A stretch of 48,421 bases of DNA, taken from positions 1-48,421 of the forward strand of contig JAFGLN010000025.1 of assembly GCA_016928025.1 (NCBI GenBank), in the 5' to 3' direction. Of the stretch, positions 24,439 to 34,729 are shown one piece after another (position 1 is the stretch's first letter; each line of letters begins with the position of its first letter). The position numbers and the translations under genes were made by a program. The notes under the pieces were generated by a model. It worked only from the letters and a program-made list of their open reading frames with translations, ran no database searches and was not told the origin of the DNA. The DNA comes from Deltaproteobacteria bacterium (GTDB taxonomy: Bacteria; Desulfobacterota; Syntrophia; Syntrophales; JAFGHS01).

Positions 24439-26769
24439 ATGCCACATTCCTTAATCATCGTTGAATCGCCGACCAAAGTTAAAACGATCAAAAAATATGT
24501 TGGAAATGATTTTGATGTTCGCGCTTCAATGGGTCATGTCAAAGATCTGCCGAAAAGCAGTCTCGGCATTGACTTAAAAAATGATTTTGCGCCGTCTTAC
24601 AGTACGCTTGATAGTCGCAAGAAAGTCATGGCCGAGCTGAAAAAAGCGGCTAAAAACGCCGAAAATATTTATCTGGCCCCCGATCCGGACCGGGAAGGCG
24701 AAGCCATTGCCTGGCACATCGCAGACGAAATCGGTAGGGAAAAGCAGCAAATCCATCGTGTTTTATTCAATGATTTGACAAAAAATACCATCCTGGAGGC
24801 CATTGCCCACCCTTCCGAATTGAATGTTAATAAATACGAAGCTCAACAAACCAGGCGCATTCTCGATCGGCTCGTCGGGTATCAAATCAGTCCGATTCTG
24901 TGGGAAAAGGTTAAAAGGGGACTGAGCGCCGGACGGGTCCAATCGGTTGCCGTCCGGATGATTTGCGATCGTGAGAACCAAATCAGAAAATTCATACCCG
25001 AAGAGTATTGGAACATAACCGCGAAACTGGAAGGCAAAAATCCCCCGCCTTTTGAAGCAAAACTGATTATAAAGCAGGGGAAAAAGTTGAAGGTACAAAA
25101 TCAGGAGCAGGCACAGGCCATTCTTGAAATCCTGAAAACCTCGCCTTTTAAAGTTGAAGACGTCGAGAAAAAGGAAACGAAGCGTTCGCCCTCCCCTCCA
25201 TTTACCACCAGCAAACTCCAGCAGGAGGCTTCTCGACAACTGCGTTTTCCGGCCAAAAAAACCATGCGCGTCGCCCAGCAATTATATGAGGGGGTTGAAC
25301 TGGGGGATGAGGGATCCGTCGGCTTGATTACCTACATGAGAACCGATTCCGTCAGGACCGCTGCCGAAGCTCTCAATGAAGTGAGGAATTTCATCAGAAA
25401 TAATTACGAGCCGGAATATCTTCCGCCAAACGCCCGGGCCTTCAAGGTTAAAGGTTCAGCACAGGACGCCCATGAAGCCATTAGACCGACATCCATGGAT
25501 TACCGCCCCCAGGATATCAAATCGTTTCTGACGGCGGATCAATATCGGCTGTATCAGCTGATCTGGAACCGCTTCGTCGCCAGCCAGATGAACCCGGCGG
25601 TTTTTGATCAAACCACGATCAACGTTTCGTCCGATGTCTATCTTTTCCGCGCCCAGGGATCGGTGATGAAATTTGCGGGCTACACCGCGGTCTACACCGA
25701 AGGAAAAGATGAAACCGATGAGAATAACGATTTTGCCAGAACGCTGCCGGAAGTTTTAGTGGGTGAAATTTTAAAACTGTTATCTCTGGATCACGAACAA
25801 AAATTTACGCAGCCGCCACCGAGATTTTCTGAAGCGTCACTGGTGAGAGAGCTGGAAGAAAAAGGCATCGGACGGCCCAGCACGTATGCGACGATTTTAA
25901 GCACGATTCAGGATCGATCTTACGTTAAACTGGAAAAAGGCAGATTTTTCCCGACCGAATTAGGGACGCTCGTCAATGATCTTCTGGTTCTTAACTTTCC
26001 CCAAATACTGGATATTGAATTCACGGCCCTGCTCGAAAACCAGCTGGACTTGATTGAGGAAGGAAAACTCAAAAGACTGGCAACCCTGGAAGACTTCTAT
26101 GCGCCCTTTGAAGTGGAATTGAAAAAAGCCCAAACCGGCATGGAAAACGTCAAAAAAAATGGAACACCGACGGATATCGTCTGTAATAAATGCGGCAGTC
26201 CCATGGTCATTAAGTTGGGCAGGAACGGAGAGTTCCTCTCCTGTTCGAATTATCCATCCTGTAAAAATACACAAAATTTCTCACGAAATGCGGAAGGAAA
26301 GATTGTGCCGGTCGAAAATCAAACGGTGGAAACCGAACATATCTGTGAAAAATGCGGCAAGCCCATGGTGTTGAAACGCGGCAGATTCGGTCCTTTCCTG
26401 GGCTGCTCCGGATACCCCGACTGTAAAAATATCCTCAACATCAAACAGGATGAAAATGGGGATATCAAGCCGGTCGAGCAGGAATTCAGCGATGTTAAGT
26501 GTGACAAATGCGGCAAGCCCATGGTGTTGAAACACGGCAGATACGGTCCGTTTCTGGGATGTTCCGGATATCCCGATTGTCAGAATATCATGAAAATCAA
26601 AAAAGATCGGGACGGCAAAATTAAAGCGGAGGCCCCTCAAACAACCGATGAAGTCTGTGACAAATGCGGTCGTCCGATGGCGGTGAAGCGGGGCCGTTAC
26701 GGAAGTTTTCTCGGCTGCACGGGTTATCCAGAATGCAAGAATATTCGAAAACTTAAAGCAAATAGTTAA
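24439..26769 (+). CDS. topA: DNA topoisomerase I with four C-terminal zinc fingers
   Basis: Type IA topoisomerase that relaxes negative supercoils (776 aa). The Toprim domain (1-115) carries Glu in IVESPTK and the PDPDREGEAI metal-binding motif at 81-90. The active-site tyrosine is in ITYMRTDS near residue 299. From about residue 581 there are four C4 zinc-ribbon modules (CNKCG, CEKCG, CDKCG and CDKCG, each with a second half ending CSxYPxC-like); Escherichia coli has three of this kind. Fingers two and three are almost identical at DNA level, with a 156-bp period. CAGGAG lies upstream of the ATG. Confidence 0.97.
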   Translation: MPHSLIIVESPTKVKTIKKYVGNDFDVRASMGHVKDLPKSSLGIDLKNDFAPSYSTLDSRKKVMAELKKAAKNAENIYLAPDPDREGEAIAWHIADEIGREKQQIHRVLFNDLTKNTILEAIAHPSELNVNKYEAQQTRRILDRLVGYQISPILWEKVKRGLSAGRVQSVAVRMICDRENQIRKFIPEEYWNITAKLEGKNPPPFEAKLIIKQGKKLKVQNQEQAQAILEILKTSPFKVEDVEKKETKRSPSPPFTTSKLQQEASRQLRFPAKKTMRVAQQLYEGVELGDEGSVGLITYMRTDSVRTAAEALNEVRNFIRNNYEPEYLPPNARAFKVKGSAQDAHEAIRPTSMDYRPQDIKSFLTADQYRLYQLIWNRFVASQMNPAVFDQTTINVSSDVYLFRAQGSVMKFAGYTAVYTEGKDETDENNDFARTLPEVLVGEILKLLSLDHEQKFTQPPPRFSEASLVRELEEKGIGRPSTYATILSTIQDRSYVKLEKGRFFPTELGTLVNDLLVLNFPQILDIEFTALLENQLDLIEEGKLKRLATLEDFYAPFEVELKKAQTGMENVKKNGTPTDIVCNKCGSPMVIKLGRNGEFLSCSNYPSCKNTQNFSRNAEGKIVPVENQTVETEHICEKCGKPMVLKRGRFGPFLGCSGYPDCKNILNIKQDENGDIKPVEQEFSDVKCDKCGKPMVLKHGRYGPFLGCSGYPDCQNIMKIKKDRDGKIKAEAPQTTDEVCDKCGRPMAVKRGRYGSFLGCTGYPECKNIRKLKANS

Positions 26770-26795
26770 TGTCATGCTTTAAACCTTGATAATTC

Positions 26796-28133
26796 ATGAC
26801 GATTAAATCCCCCATCATCATTATCGGCGGCGGTTTGGCCGGCTGTGAAGCGGCCTGGCAACTGGCCGCCCGAAATGTCGCCGTCGAACTGTACGAAATG
26901 AAACCGGCCCGATTTTCTCCGGCCCATAAGTCCCCTCTTCTGGCCGAACTGGTGTGCAGTAATTCCCTGCGATCTAATAATATAGAAAACGCTGTCGGTC
27001 TTCTCAAGGAAGAAATGCGGCGGCTGGGCTCTTTGGTCATGGAAGCCGCCGACGCCACGGCCGTTCCCGCCGGAAAAGCCCTGGCCGTCGATCGAGATAA
27101 ATTTTCCGCCTATATTGAAAAGAAGCTCTCGTCTCGGGAAAATCTGCGCATCATCCGCCACGAACTGAAGAATATTCCGGATGATCGTCTCGTGATTGTC
27201 GCAACGGGCCCCCTGACATCGGATGCCCTGGCTCAAATCATTTCGGGCATGACCGGCTCCGGCTATCTTTACTTCTATGACGCCATATCCCCCATCATCG
27301 ATGGGGCTTCCATAAATGATGCAAAGGTATTTCGGGCTTCGCGATATCAAAGCGAAGCGGGGGATTATCTGAACTGCCCCATGGATGAGTCGGAATATCG
27401 AGAATTCTGGAAGGCCCTCACCGAAGCCAAAGAAGTACCCCTTAAAACATTTGAAGAAATTAAATGTTTTGAGGGCTGCCTGCCGGTAGAAACGATTGCG
27501 AAAAGAGGAGTGCAAACGCTTCTGTTCGGTCCAATGAAACCGGTCGGCCTAAAGGACCCTCAAAGCGGCCGCCAGCCTTTTGCGGTCGTTCAACTGCGCC
27601 AGGAGGATCTTAATCAATCCTATTTTAATATGGTCGGCTTCCAGACAAAATTGACGTGGCCCGAACAGCAGAGAGTTTTCCGGATGATACCGGGCCTGGA
27701 AAGAGCGGAATTTACGAGATACGGAAGTATGCATCGAAATACCTTTATTAACGCCCCCAGGATTTTGAAGAAGACGCTGCAACTAAAATCATTCGACCGG
27801 GTTCTGTTTGCGGGCCAGATCGCCGGCGTGGAGGGATACGTTGAGTCTTCCTCCCTGGGCATTATCGCCGGCCTGAACGCCCTGTTTCTCAGCCGCGGCG
27901 CCATCATGACGGAACCGCCGGAAACGACGGCCGTCGGCGCTCTTGTAAGGCATCTTACCGACACAAAACCGGACCGTTTTCAACCCATGAATGTTAACTT
28001 CGGTCTTTTTCCAACCCTTGAAAAGAGGATTCACAAAAGATTTCGGGGAGAAAAATATGCCGAGCGGGCACTGAATGATCTGTCTTTATGGCAACAAACA
28101 TTGGTAAATGATGGCGTGCCGAAAATTGAATAG
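26796..28133 (+). CDS. trmFO: Methylenetetrahydrofolate--tRNA-(uracil-5-)-methyltransferase TrmFO
   Basis: A flavoprotein that uses methylenetetrahydrofolate and NAD(P)H to make ribothymidine at tRNA position 54. The FAD-binding glycine motif GGGLAGCEAA begins at residue 11, and the family motifs ELVCSNSLRSN, CPMDESEYREF and FAGQIAGVEGYVES are intact. Length (445 aa) is standard. It lies 27 nt after topA, a conserved neighbour. No clear Shine-Dalgarno precedes the ATG at 26796. Confidence 0.97.
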   Translation: MTIKSPIIIIGGGLAGCEAAWQLAARNVAVELYEMKPARFSPAHKSPLLAELVCSNSLRSNNIENAVGLLKEEMRRLGSLVMEAADATAVPAGKALAVDRDKFSAYIEKKLSSRENLRIIRHELKNIPDDRLVIVATGPLTSDALAQIISGMTGSGYLYFYDAISPIIDGASINDAKVFRASRYQSEAGDYLNCPMDESEYREFWKALTEAKEVPLKTFEEIKCFEGCLPVETIAKRGVQTLLFGPMKPVGLKDPQSGRQPFAVVQLRQEDLNQSYFNMVGFQTKLTWPEQQRVFRMIPGLERAEFTRYGSMHRNTFINAPRILKKTLQLKSFDRVLFAGQIAGVEGYVESSSLGIIAGLNALFLSRGAIMTEPPETTAVGALVRHLTDTKPDRFQPMNVNFGLFPTLEKRIHKRFRGEKYAERALNDLSLWQQTLVNDGVPKIE

Positions 28134-28200
28134 CCATCAGATCTGTTATGCAGCGGAAAGCTGATGAGAACTCCTGTTGATTATGTCCCTTCATTCCCGC

Positions 28201-29649
28201 CTATTTTTTCCAGAATCCCGGGATCAGCAAAACGATAATCGTATAGATTTCCAAACGTCCGAGGAGCATGCAAAAAATCATGATCCATTTCCCTGCTGTG
28301 GGGATATGGGCAAAGTTTTCTGTCGGACCGATGCTGCCCAGCCCCGGACCGACATTTCCCATGCAGGAAGCGGCGGCTGAGAACGAAGTCAACATATCAA
28401 GACCGAGGGCCGTCAGGATTATACAGACAATAATGAGAATCCCGATGTAAAGCAGAAAGAAACCCCAGATGCTCCTCATGACCGATTGGGGCACGGGCAA
28501 TCGCCCCAATTTAACGACAGTGATGGCGTGGGGATGAATAATACGAATAATTTCCAGATAGCAGTGTTTGACGAGGAGCAGGATCCGCATGATTTTTATG
28601 CCGCCGCCCGTCGATCCCGCCATGCCGCCTAAGGCCATGCATATCAAGAGTATGACGCGGGACAAATCCGGCCATGATTCAAAGTCGGCCGTCACAAAGC
28701 CCGTTGTCGTCAATAGGGAGACTACTTGAAAAGCACCGTATTGAAATGCATCAAAGATATGCGTGTAAACCGAACCATACAGATCCATCGTGACCACGAG
28801 AATGAATAAGCAGATAATAAATAGATACGCAAGGAATTCGGGATCTCTGATATAGTGTTCTATATTTCCCTTAACCAGTTTGTAATGAAGCGAAAAGTTG
28901 ATACCCGCCAGAAACATAAATAAAATAATGACAAAATTAATGTAGGTACTTTGGTAATGACCGACACTGGCATTCTTCGGAGAAAAACCGCCCGTCGGCA
29001 TGGTTGAAAACGTATGGCAGACGGCGTCAAAAACTGACATACCGCCGGCAAATAACAGGATGATCAGCAGAACGGTTAAGGAAATATATATCCTCCAGAG
29101 CGCTTTGGCTGTGTCGGATATGCGGGGCGTCAGCTTGTCCGCTACGGGGCTCGGCGTCTCCGCTTTATAGAGCTGCATGCCGCCGATTCCCAGAAAAGGC
29201 AGGATGGCAATAGATAGAACGATGATGCCCATACCGCCCATCCATTGCGTCTGTGAGCGCCATAAAAGAATTCCCCGAGGCAAAACTTCAATATCGGTCA
29301 GAATGCTGGCGCCCGTTGTTGTAAAGCCGGACATGCATTCAAAATAGATGTCGGTAAATGATGCGATCATGCCGGAGAAAAGATATGGAAGAGACGCTGT
29401 AAGACCGGCCACAATCCAGCCGAGAGTGACAACGGCCACTCCGTCTCTGTGGCTTAAATAATATTCCTTTTGCTTTCGTGTCAACGTATAGACCAGCCCT
29501 CCCAAAGCACAGGCTGCCAGCATCGAACTTAAGAATGCGATGGAACTGCCGTCGCGATAATAAAGCGAAGCCGCAAACGGCAGGATCATGGACAGACCGA
29601 GAAAAACCACCAAAACGGATACGAGATAGGCAATCAGCCGAAAATTCAT
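28201..29649 (-). CDS. trkH: Potassium transporter membrane subunit TrkH/KtrB family
   Basis: An integral membrane K+ uptake subunit (482 aa) with about ten membrane segments and four pore-loop repeats: TTGASIL, STMPTGGFS, LLTTTGFVT and CMGNVGPGLG. The glycine in each is the selectivity-filter residue. It is translationally coupled to trkA by a TAATG overlap at 29649, with GGAG upstream of the ATG. TrkH works with the cytosolic NAD/ATP-binding TrkA encoded immediately upstream, so both parts of the system are here. Confidence 0.95.
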   Translation of the reverse strand: MNFRLIAYLVSVLVVFLGLSMILPFAASLYYRDGSSIAFLSSMLAACALGGLVYTLTRKQKEYYLSHRDGVAVVTLGWIVAGLTASLPYLFSGMIASFTDIYFECMSGFTTTGASILTDIEVLPRGILLWRSQTQWMGGMGIIVLSIAILPFLGIGGMQLYKAETPSPVADKLTPRISDTAKALWRIYISLTVLLIILLFAGGMSVFDAVCHTFSTMPTGGFSPKNASVGHYQSTYINFVIILFMFLAGINFSLHYKLVKGNIEHYIRDPEFLAYLFIICLFILVVTMDLYGSVYTHIFDAFQYGAFQVVSLLTTTGFVTADFESWPDLSRVILLICMALGGMAGSTGGGIKIMRILLLVKHCYLEIIRIIHPHAITVVKLGRLPVPQSVMRSIWGFFLLYIGILIIVCIILTALGLDMLTSFSAAASCMGNVGPGLGSIGPTENFAHIPTAGKWIMIFCMLLGRLEIYTIIVLLIPGFWKK

Positions 29650-31007
29650 TAAAAGTACTCCATCTTCACGGTCAAAAGGTCTTCAAGTTTCGGAACGACC
29701 CGCTGAAGAGCAAAAATGATAATCCGGTCGTGCGGCAGGATCACGGTATCACCGCGGGGAATAATAATTTCATCGCCTCTTACGACCGCACCTATAATGA
29801 CGCCCGGAGGAAAATCCACCTGCGACAGCGGCACATTGACGATATCCGATGTTTCGAGGGCTTCGGCTTCGATGGCTTCCGCCTCTTCTTCTCTCAGGGG
29901 CGCCACGGAAATGATTCTTCCCCGTCGGATGTATTGAAGAATAGCGCGTACAGCCGCCATCCGCGGATTAATCACCGTATCCAATCCAATTGACGAAACA
30001 AGCGGCATATAACTTAATTTACTGACCCGTGTAATGGTCCGCGTGGCGCCAAGGTCTTTTGCGAGAAGAGAAATCAGGACATTGCTTTCCTCGTCATCGG
30101 TCATGGCGATGATCATATCCATGGCCCCGGCGTTTTCTTCCCTCAATAGATCGCGATCCGTGCCGTCACCTTTGATAACAATTACCTTATTCAGGAGCGC
30201 TGCCAGTTCTTTGCATTTTTCCCCATTTTGATCGATAATCTTAACATTTAGGTTTTTATTATCCAGTGCTCGTGCGATGGATGCTCCCGTTTCTCCGGCA
30301 CCGACAATAATGACATTTTTGATCTGCCGCGGCTGGACATTAAGTTGGGCGACCGTATTTTCGACGTCGGATTTTTTCATCACGAAATAAACAAGATCCA
30401 TAGGCTTTATGATGTCGCGGCCACTGGGAATAAGAATTTTATGGCCCCGGACAATAGCGCCAATTAGCAAATTTTGCCCGTTTTCTCTAAGATCAAGCAA
30501 CCTTCGATTGGCCAGAGGAGAATCTTCCGTAATCATAAAGCTTATCAGCTTTACCTGGCCGCCGACAAAATCAATGACCTCTGACGCGCCTGGAACTTCC
30601 ATCAACTTGAGGACCGCATCGACCATCATGGATCTTGTATTGATCAAAAGATCAACACCGAGCATTTCGCTGCTGAATAATGCTTCTTCCTTCAAATATT
30701 CACGATTATTGACACGGGCGATTTTCAACATATGGGGGTTGAGATTTTTAGCCAGAAGACAGGCGATCAGATTGGCTTCATCACTGTCTGTAGCCGCCAC
30801 AAGAAGCTCAGCCGAGTCAATACCAACATTTCTAAGCATCTGCGGACTCGTGCCGGAACCCAGAAAAGCCTGAACGTCAAGATTGTCATTTATTCTACGA
30901 ATCTTCTCGATGTTTTTGTCGATCAGAAAAACATCATGGCTTTCATCGGAGAGTTTTTTAGCGATATGATAACCGACTTCTCCGGCACCGATAATGACAA
31001 CACGCAT
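29649..31007 (-). CDS. trkA: Trk system potassium uptake regulatory protein TrkA
   Basis: A cytosolic gating subunit with two RCK modules (452 aa). Rossmann motifs are IIGAGEVGYHIA at about 4-15 and IVGAGETGASIA near 235, each followed by a TrkA-C domain (about 140-220 and 370-450). The TrkA-C domains include the GAIVRG and GAVVRGDEIIIPRG segments. A strong GGAGG precedes the ATG at 31007. It is the first gene of a two-gene operon with trkH. Confidence 0.96.
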   Translation of the reverse strand: MRVVIIGAGEVGYHIAKKLSDESHDVFLIDKNIEKIRRINDNLDVQAFLGSGTSPQMLRNVGIDSAELLVAATDSDEANLIACLLAKNLNPHMLKIARVNNREYLKEEALFSSEMLGVDLLINTRSMMVDAVLKLMEVPGASEVIDFVGGQVKLISFMITEDSPLANRRLLDLRENGQNLLIGAIVRGHKILIPSGRDIIKPMDLVYFVMKKSDVENTVAQLNVQPRQIKNVIIVGAGETGASIARALDNKNLNVKIIDQNGEKCKELAALLNKVIVIKGDGTDRDLLREENAGAMDMIIAMTDDEESNVLISLLAKDLGATRTITRVSKLSYMPLVSSIGLDTVINPRMAAVRAILQYIRRGRIISVAPLREEEAEAIEAEALETSDIVNVPLSQVDFPPGVIIGAVVRGDEIIIPRGDTVILPHDRIIIFALQRVVPKLEDLLTVKMEYF

Positions 31008-31119
31008 AATGCCTCCTATGATGCAGGATAATTTCGGCAGATATACACCAGAATGTAGAAAAAAGATACTCTCTCAGAAAAATGGGCAAGATTTTATCCT
31101 TAAAGAACTTTTAAGCATC

Positions 31120-32160
31120 TTATGTTTCAATTACACGGTTGACAGGATTTTCATCAGGATCTTCAAACCAGCGAAAATAGTTTTCTGCGCCTTTGATTCC
31201 TTCCTGAATGAGGGCATTTTTCCGGTCGTCGGACAGGTCAAAATCGGTTGTTTTGATATTCATGGTATTGATATACAATGTTCTTTGCCAATCATCACTG
31301 TGTAAATGCTGATTTTCTTGTACCTGCATAACGGCTGATATCAGTGCTCTTGCGTAGTCAGTGAAATTTTTAATGGGTCTGCCCTTTTGAGGCTCATTGT
31401 AACGGAAAAGGGCAATCTCTTCGGCCGTATCCAGTCGCATACCAACCGTTTGGCGATTATAGACATAGGGGCTTCGGTCGGGTTTTTCCAGTAAAAATCG
31501 AGCATTTTCGATATTATAGTAATCAACGGTCCTTGCTGCATCTGCCTCGTCAACCATATCGATGTAACGTTGGCGATCGAATAGCTTAACGGGATAGTTA
31601 ATGATGACACCGCCGTCGACATAGACATCATTTCGTGGAGCCAGTCGCATGGCCGCGAAAAACAGGGGAATGGACATACTGATGCGGACAGCCGTTACGA
31701 GGGGCATGTCCGGATACCTTTCGAAAGAAAAGGTTTCGGCATAACCGGTGGATAAATTGGTGCCGATGACATATAGATCGAGACAGCCGGCCTTTTTCAG
31801 GTCTCTGAACGTGGCGGCTTCGCTTCCCAGGCGTTCTGCAACCAGTCGGCCCATCCATCGGGTAAAAAAGTCGCCTCTATGCCAGCCAAATTCCTTAGAC
31901 AAACGGCGAATGTCGCGGATGACGCCGAACGTGTCGTCCATGAATTTGCGAAAGTCCGTTGAGGCGATGATCCGGCGTTGTGAAGGAATGTCATACCCCA
32001 GAGCAAAGACAAGCGCGTTGATGGCACCGGCGCTCGTTCCACCAACCCGCTGAATCTCTTTCAAATAACCACGCTGTGACAATACCTGCATGGCGCCGAT
32101 ATAGGCGATTCCCTTAACCCCGCCTCCTTCAAAGACAAGATTACGGAATTGTGCTGCCAT
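31120..32160 (-). CDS. Patatin-like phospholipase
   Basis: A 346-aa patatin-family acyl hydrolase. The oxyanion hole GGGVKG (12-17), nucleophile GTSAG (Ser43) and catalytic aspartate in YVDGGVIINYP form the Ser-Asp dyad. No signal peptide is seen; the long C-terminal region after residue 190 has no recognisable second domain. Such proteins hydrolyse membrane phospholipids or lysophospholipids, and the specific substrate is unknown. AGGGGGAT precedes the ATG. It lies between mscL and trkA on the same strand, with gaps of 23 and 112 nt. Confidence 0.9.
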   Translation of the reverse strand: MAAQFRNLVFEGGGVKGIAYIGAMQVLSQRGYLKEIQRVGGTSAGAINALVFALGYDIPSQRRIIASTDFRKFMDDTFGVIRDIRRLSKEFGWHRGDFFTRWMGRLVAERLGSEAATFRDLKKAGCLDLYVIGTNLSTGYAETFSFERYPDMPLVTAVRISMSIPLFFAAMRLAPRNDVYVDGGVIINYPVKLFDRQRYIDMVDEADAARTVDYYNIENARFLLEKPDRSPYVYNRQTVGMRLDTAEEIALFRYNEPQKGRPIKNFTDYARALISAVMQVQENQHLHSDDWQRTLYINTMNIKTTDFDLSDDRKNALIQEGIKGAENYFRWFEDPDENPVNRVIET

Positions 32161-32183
32161 ATCCCCCTCTATCTTCTCAATGA

Positions 32184-32582
32184 CTATTTGTTCTCTTTAA
32201 GCAGATCGCGTATCTCACTTAGTAACACTTCTTCCTTAGAGGGAGCGGGAGGTGCCGCGGCTTCTTCTTTCTTTTTGAGTGAGTTTAATGATTTTACAGC
32301 GATGAATATGGCAAACGCAATAATAATAAAATCAATGATGGTCTGAATGAACTTACCATAACTGATGACTACTGCTGGTGCCGACCCCGTGGCTTCCTTA
32401 ATGGTGAATACTAAATTCAAAAAATCAACCCCCCCGATTAGCAGGCCGATGGGAGGCATAATAACATCACCGACAAAAGATGAAACAATTTTCCCGAATG
32501 CCGCTCCTATAATAATTCCAACGGCCATATCAACGACATTGCCTCTTACTGCAAACTTCTTGAATTCTTGAAGCATTCCCAT
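32184..32582 (-). CDS. mscL: Large-conductance mechanosensitive channel MscL
   Basis: A homopentameric osmotic safety valve. It has an N-terminal amphipathic helix ([20 protein letters not shown]), TM1 with [10 protein letters not shown], a periplasmic loop, TM2 (about 80-100) and a C-terminal helix rich in charged residues. I place the start at the ATG at 32582, with AGGAGG 8 nt upstream; the frame also extends to 32612 without support. Length (132 aa) is normal. Confidence 0.95.
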   Translation of the reverse strand: MGMLQEFKKFAVRGNVVDMAVGIIIGAAFGKIVSSFVGDVIMPPIGLLIGGVDFLNLVFTIKEATGSAPAVVISYGKFIQTIIDFIIIAFAIFIAVKSLNSLKKKEEAAAPPAPSKEEVLLSEIRDLLKENK

Positions 32583-32612
32583 GATGATTTCCTCCTGTAA
32601 TTCGGTTGTCAA

Positions 32613-33014
32613 CGTTTGGATTAATGTTATAGGTGTTGATGAACGTCGTTAACATTTTTGTCAGAGAACATTTTGACAAAATTATTCAACTATGCACTGA
32701 AGACGGTCAATCAAATAATGAAAATATCAGAGATGTCAATTGTTTTTTATACAACTTCCTTGAAATTATCATTTTTTTGTATTTATACGCGTTGATCGAC
32801 ATTGTTCCAAATAATTATTTAAAATTTTTTTTCAACATCGATACCGAATGACGGCATGTAATACCCTTATCTCTAAAAAAACCTTTATCTGCGCTTGACA
32901 ATCTCGATGGATTTAAGATAGATGCCATAATTCTACCATCATGGTAACAAAATACTTCCATATTTTTATCAAGGAATTAGATGATGACATGCTTTATATA
33001 CAAGGAGGGTTAAA
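32613..33014. other. AT-rich intergenic region between mscL and the B12 mutase operon
   Basis: About 400 nt between divergent genes. A perfect TTGACA at 32895-32900 could be a -35 box for the mutase operon, but no good -10 lies at 16-18 nt (nearest matches are GATAGA and TAGATG). AAGGAGGG just before 33015 is the mutase ribosome binding site. No cobalamin riboswitch (B12 box) was seen on either strand. An open frame at 32633-32851 has no Shine-Dalgarno and no family resemblance. Confidence 0.6.
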
Positions 33015-34697
33015 GTGTACTTCTCAAAAGGCGTCCTGGATCAATCGAAGCAGCTACGAAAAAAATGGGAAGATAATATTCGCAAAATCGCGAATAAAAC
33101 ACCCGATCAGAAAGCACGATGGTCAACGGTATCTGATCTGGAAATCAAGAGGCTTTATACACCGGAAGAGATCAAAAATACGAATTTTGAAAGCGATATC
33201 GGTTACCCAGGAGAGTTCCCGTTTCTTAGAGGCAATCAGCCAACGGGCTATCGCGGTAAATATTGGACCTTTAGAATGTTTGCCGGAATGGGAAGCGCCG
33301 CGGACACGAACAAACGCTGGCACATGTTGATCAACAGCGGACAGACCGGCCTGAGCACGGCGTTCGACTATCCGACGCTGATGGGTTATGACACCGACGA
33401 TCCCAAGGCGCGCGGTGAATGCGGAAAGTGTGGTGTGGCTATTGATACACTGGAAGATTTTTTACAGCTCATGGACGGCATCCCCATGGACCAGGTAACA
33501 ACCTCCATGACAATTAACCCCCCCGCTTCCGTGCTGTGGGCCATGTATTGCGCGGTAGCCGAATTGCGTGGGATTCCTTTAGCTAAAATAGGGGGAACGA
33601 TTCAAAATGACATGTTGAAGGAATTTATCGCCCAGAAGACATTCATGTGTCCCCCGGAACCTTCGGTAAAGCTGATCGGTGATACTGTCGAATTCGGCAC
33701 CAGACATGTCCCGATGTGGAACACGATCAGCATCAGCGGATACCATATCCGGGAAGCCGGCGCCACGGCCGTCCAGGAATTGGCTTTTACCCTGAGGGAC
33801 GGGATGGAATACGTGGAAAGCGTCATCGCTCAGAAAGGGCTGGATGTCGACGATTTCGCGCCGAGACTTTCTTTCTTCTTCAATTCTCACATTGATTTCT
33901 TTGAGGAAATCTGCAAGCTGCGAGCAGCGAGAAGAATCTGGGCAAAAGTTATGCGTGACCGCTATCAGGCAAAAAATCCACGCTCTATGTGGATGCGCTT
34001 CCACACGCAAACAGCGGGATGTTCCCTAACGGCGCAACAACCATACAATAACGTTGTTCGAACGGCTCTTGAGGCTTTGGCCGCCGTTCTGGGCGGAACC
34101 CAGTCTTTGCATACTAATTCCCTTGATGAGGTCTTATGCCTGCCTTCCGATCATGCCGTGGAAATCGCTCTTCGAACACAGCAGATCATCGCCGAAGAAA
34201 CAGGCGCTGCCAACACGATGGATCCGCTTGCCGGTTCTTATTTTGTAGAATCCCTCACCAATGAAATCGAAGAAAAAGCCTGGGAATATATTCATAAAAT
34301 CGATGAAATGGGTGGAATGATCGACGCTATTGAAAAAGGGTTTCCCCAAATGGAAATCGCCGATGCGGCCTATCAGTTTCAGAGACAAATCGATGCGGGC
34401 GAAAAGATCATGGTGGGGATGAATAAATACGTGACGGATGACGAGCAGAAGATCCCTCTGCTTGATATTGATGACGCGGTGGAACAGGACCAGATCAAGC
34501 GTCTGAATGCCGTACGCCGAAAACGGAATCATCGCGCTGTGACAAAAAGTTTAAAAGACCTTAAAATGTGCTGTAAAAAAGGCGATAATGTGATGCCGTT
34601 TTGTATCGAGGCCGTTAAAAATTATGCGTCCGTTCAGGAAATTTGTGACGTTTATCGAGACGTATACGGCGAATATCGCGATCCTGGATTGTATTAA
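33015..34697 (+). CDS. Coenzyme B12-dependent acyl-CoA mutase, large subunit (isobutyryl-CoA mutase-like active site)
   Basis: Catalytic TIM-barrel subunit (560 aa) of a two-subunit methylmalonyl-CoA mutase-family enzyme. It lacks the fused B12 domain, which the next gene supplies. Numbering runs collinear with Propionibacterium MutB: Ser114, Gln197, Tyr243 and His244 are conserved. However, the two residues that contact the substrate carboxylate in methylmalonyl-CoA mutase, Tyr89 and Arg207, are Phe89 (in WTFRMFAG) and Gln207 (in LKEFIAQK). Phe/Gln at these sites is the known signature of isobutyryl-CoA mutase. Ala116 argues against 2-hydroxyisobutyryl-CoA mutase, which has Asp there. The start is GTG at 33015 with AAGGAGG upstream. 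Automated annotation would call it methylmalonyl-CoA mutase; I think isobutyryl-CoA or another monocarboxylic acyl-CoA is likelier. Confidence 0.92.
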   Translation: MYFSKGVLDQSKQLRKKWEDNIRKIANKTPDQKARWSTVSDLEIKRLYTPEEIKNTNFESDIGYPGEFPFLRGNQPTGYRGKYWTFRMFAGMGSAADTNKRWHMLINSGQTGLSTAFDYPTLMGYDTDDPKARGECGKCGVAIDTLEDFLQLMDGIPMDQVTTSMTINPPASVLWAMYCAVAELRGIPLAKIGGTIQNDMLKEFIAQKTFMCPPEPSVKLIGDTVEFGTRHVPMWNTISISGYHIREAGATAVQELAFTLRDGMEYVESVIAQKGLDVDDFAPRLSFFFNSHIDFFEEICKLRAARRIWAKVMRDRYQAKNPRSMWMRFHTQTAGCSLTAQQPYNNVVRTALEALAAVLGGTQSLHTNSLDEVLCLPSDHAVEIALRTQQIIAEETGAANTMDPLAGSYFVESLTNEIEEKAWEYIHKIDEMGGMIDAIEKGFPQMEIADAAYQFQRQIDAGEKIMVGMNKYVTDDEQKIPLLDIDDAVEQDQIKRLNAVRRKRNHRAVTKSLKDLKMCCKKGDNVMPFCIEAVKNYASVQEICDVYRDVYGEYRDPGLY

Positions 34698-34729
34698 AAA
34701 TAATTACTTTTATTGGGGAGGACTCATCC

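Noticed and set aside
32633..32851. Plus-strand 72-codon open frame between mscL and the mutase operon
   Set aside because: No Shine-Dalgarno, very AT-rich, no recognisable motif; treated as intergenic.
32895..32923. Promoter for the mutase operon at TTGACA 32895
   Set aside because: The -35 is perfect but no acceptable -10 occurs at 16-18 nt spacing, so it is mentioned only in the intergenic entry.
32850..33014. Possible cobalamin riboswitch before the B12 mutase operon
   Set aside because: No B12-box-like sequence or extended structured leader was found in the upstream region on either strand.
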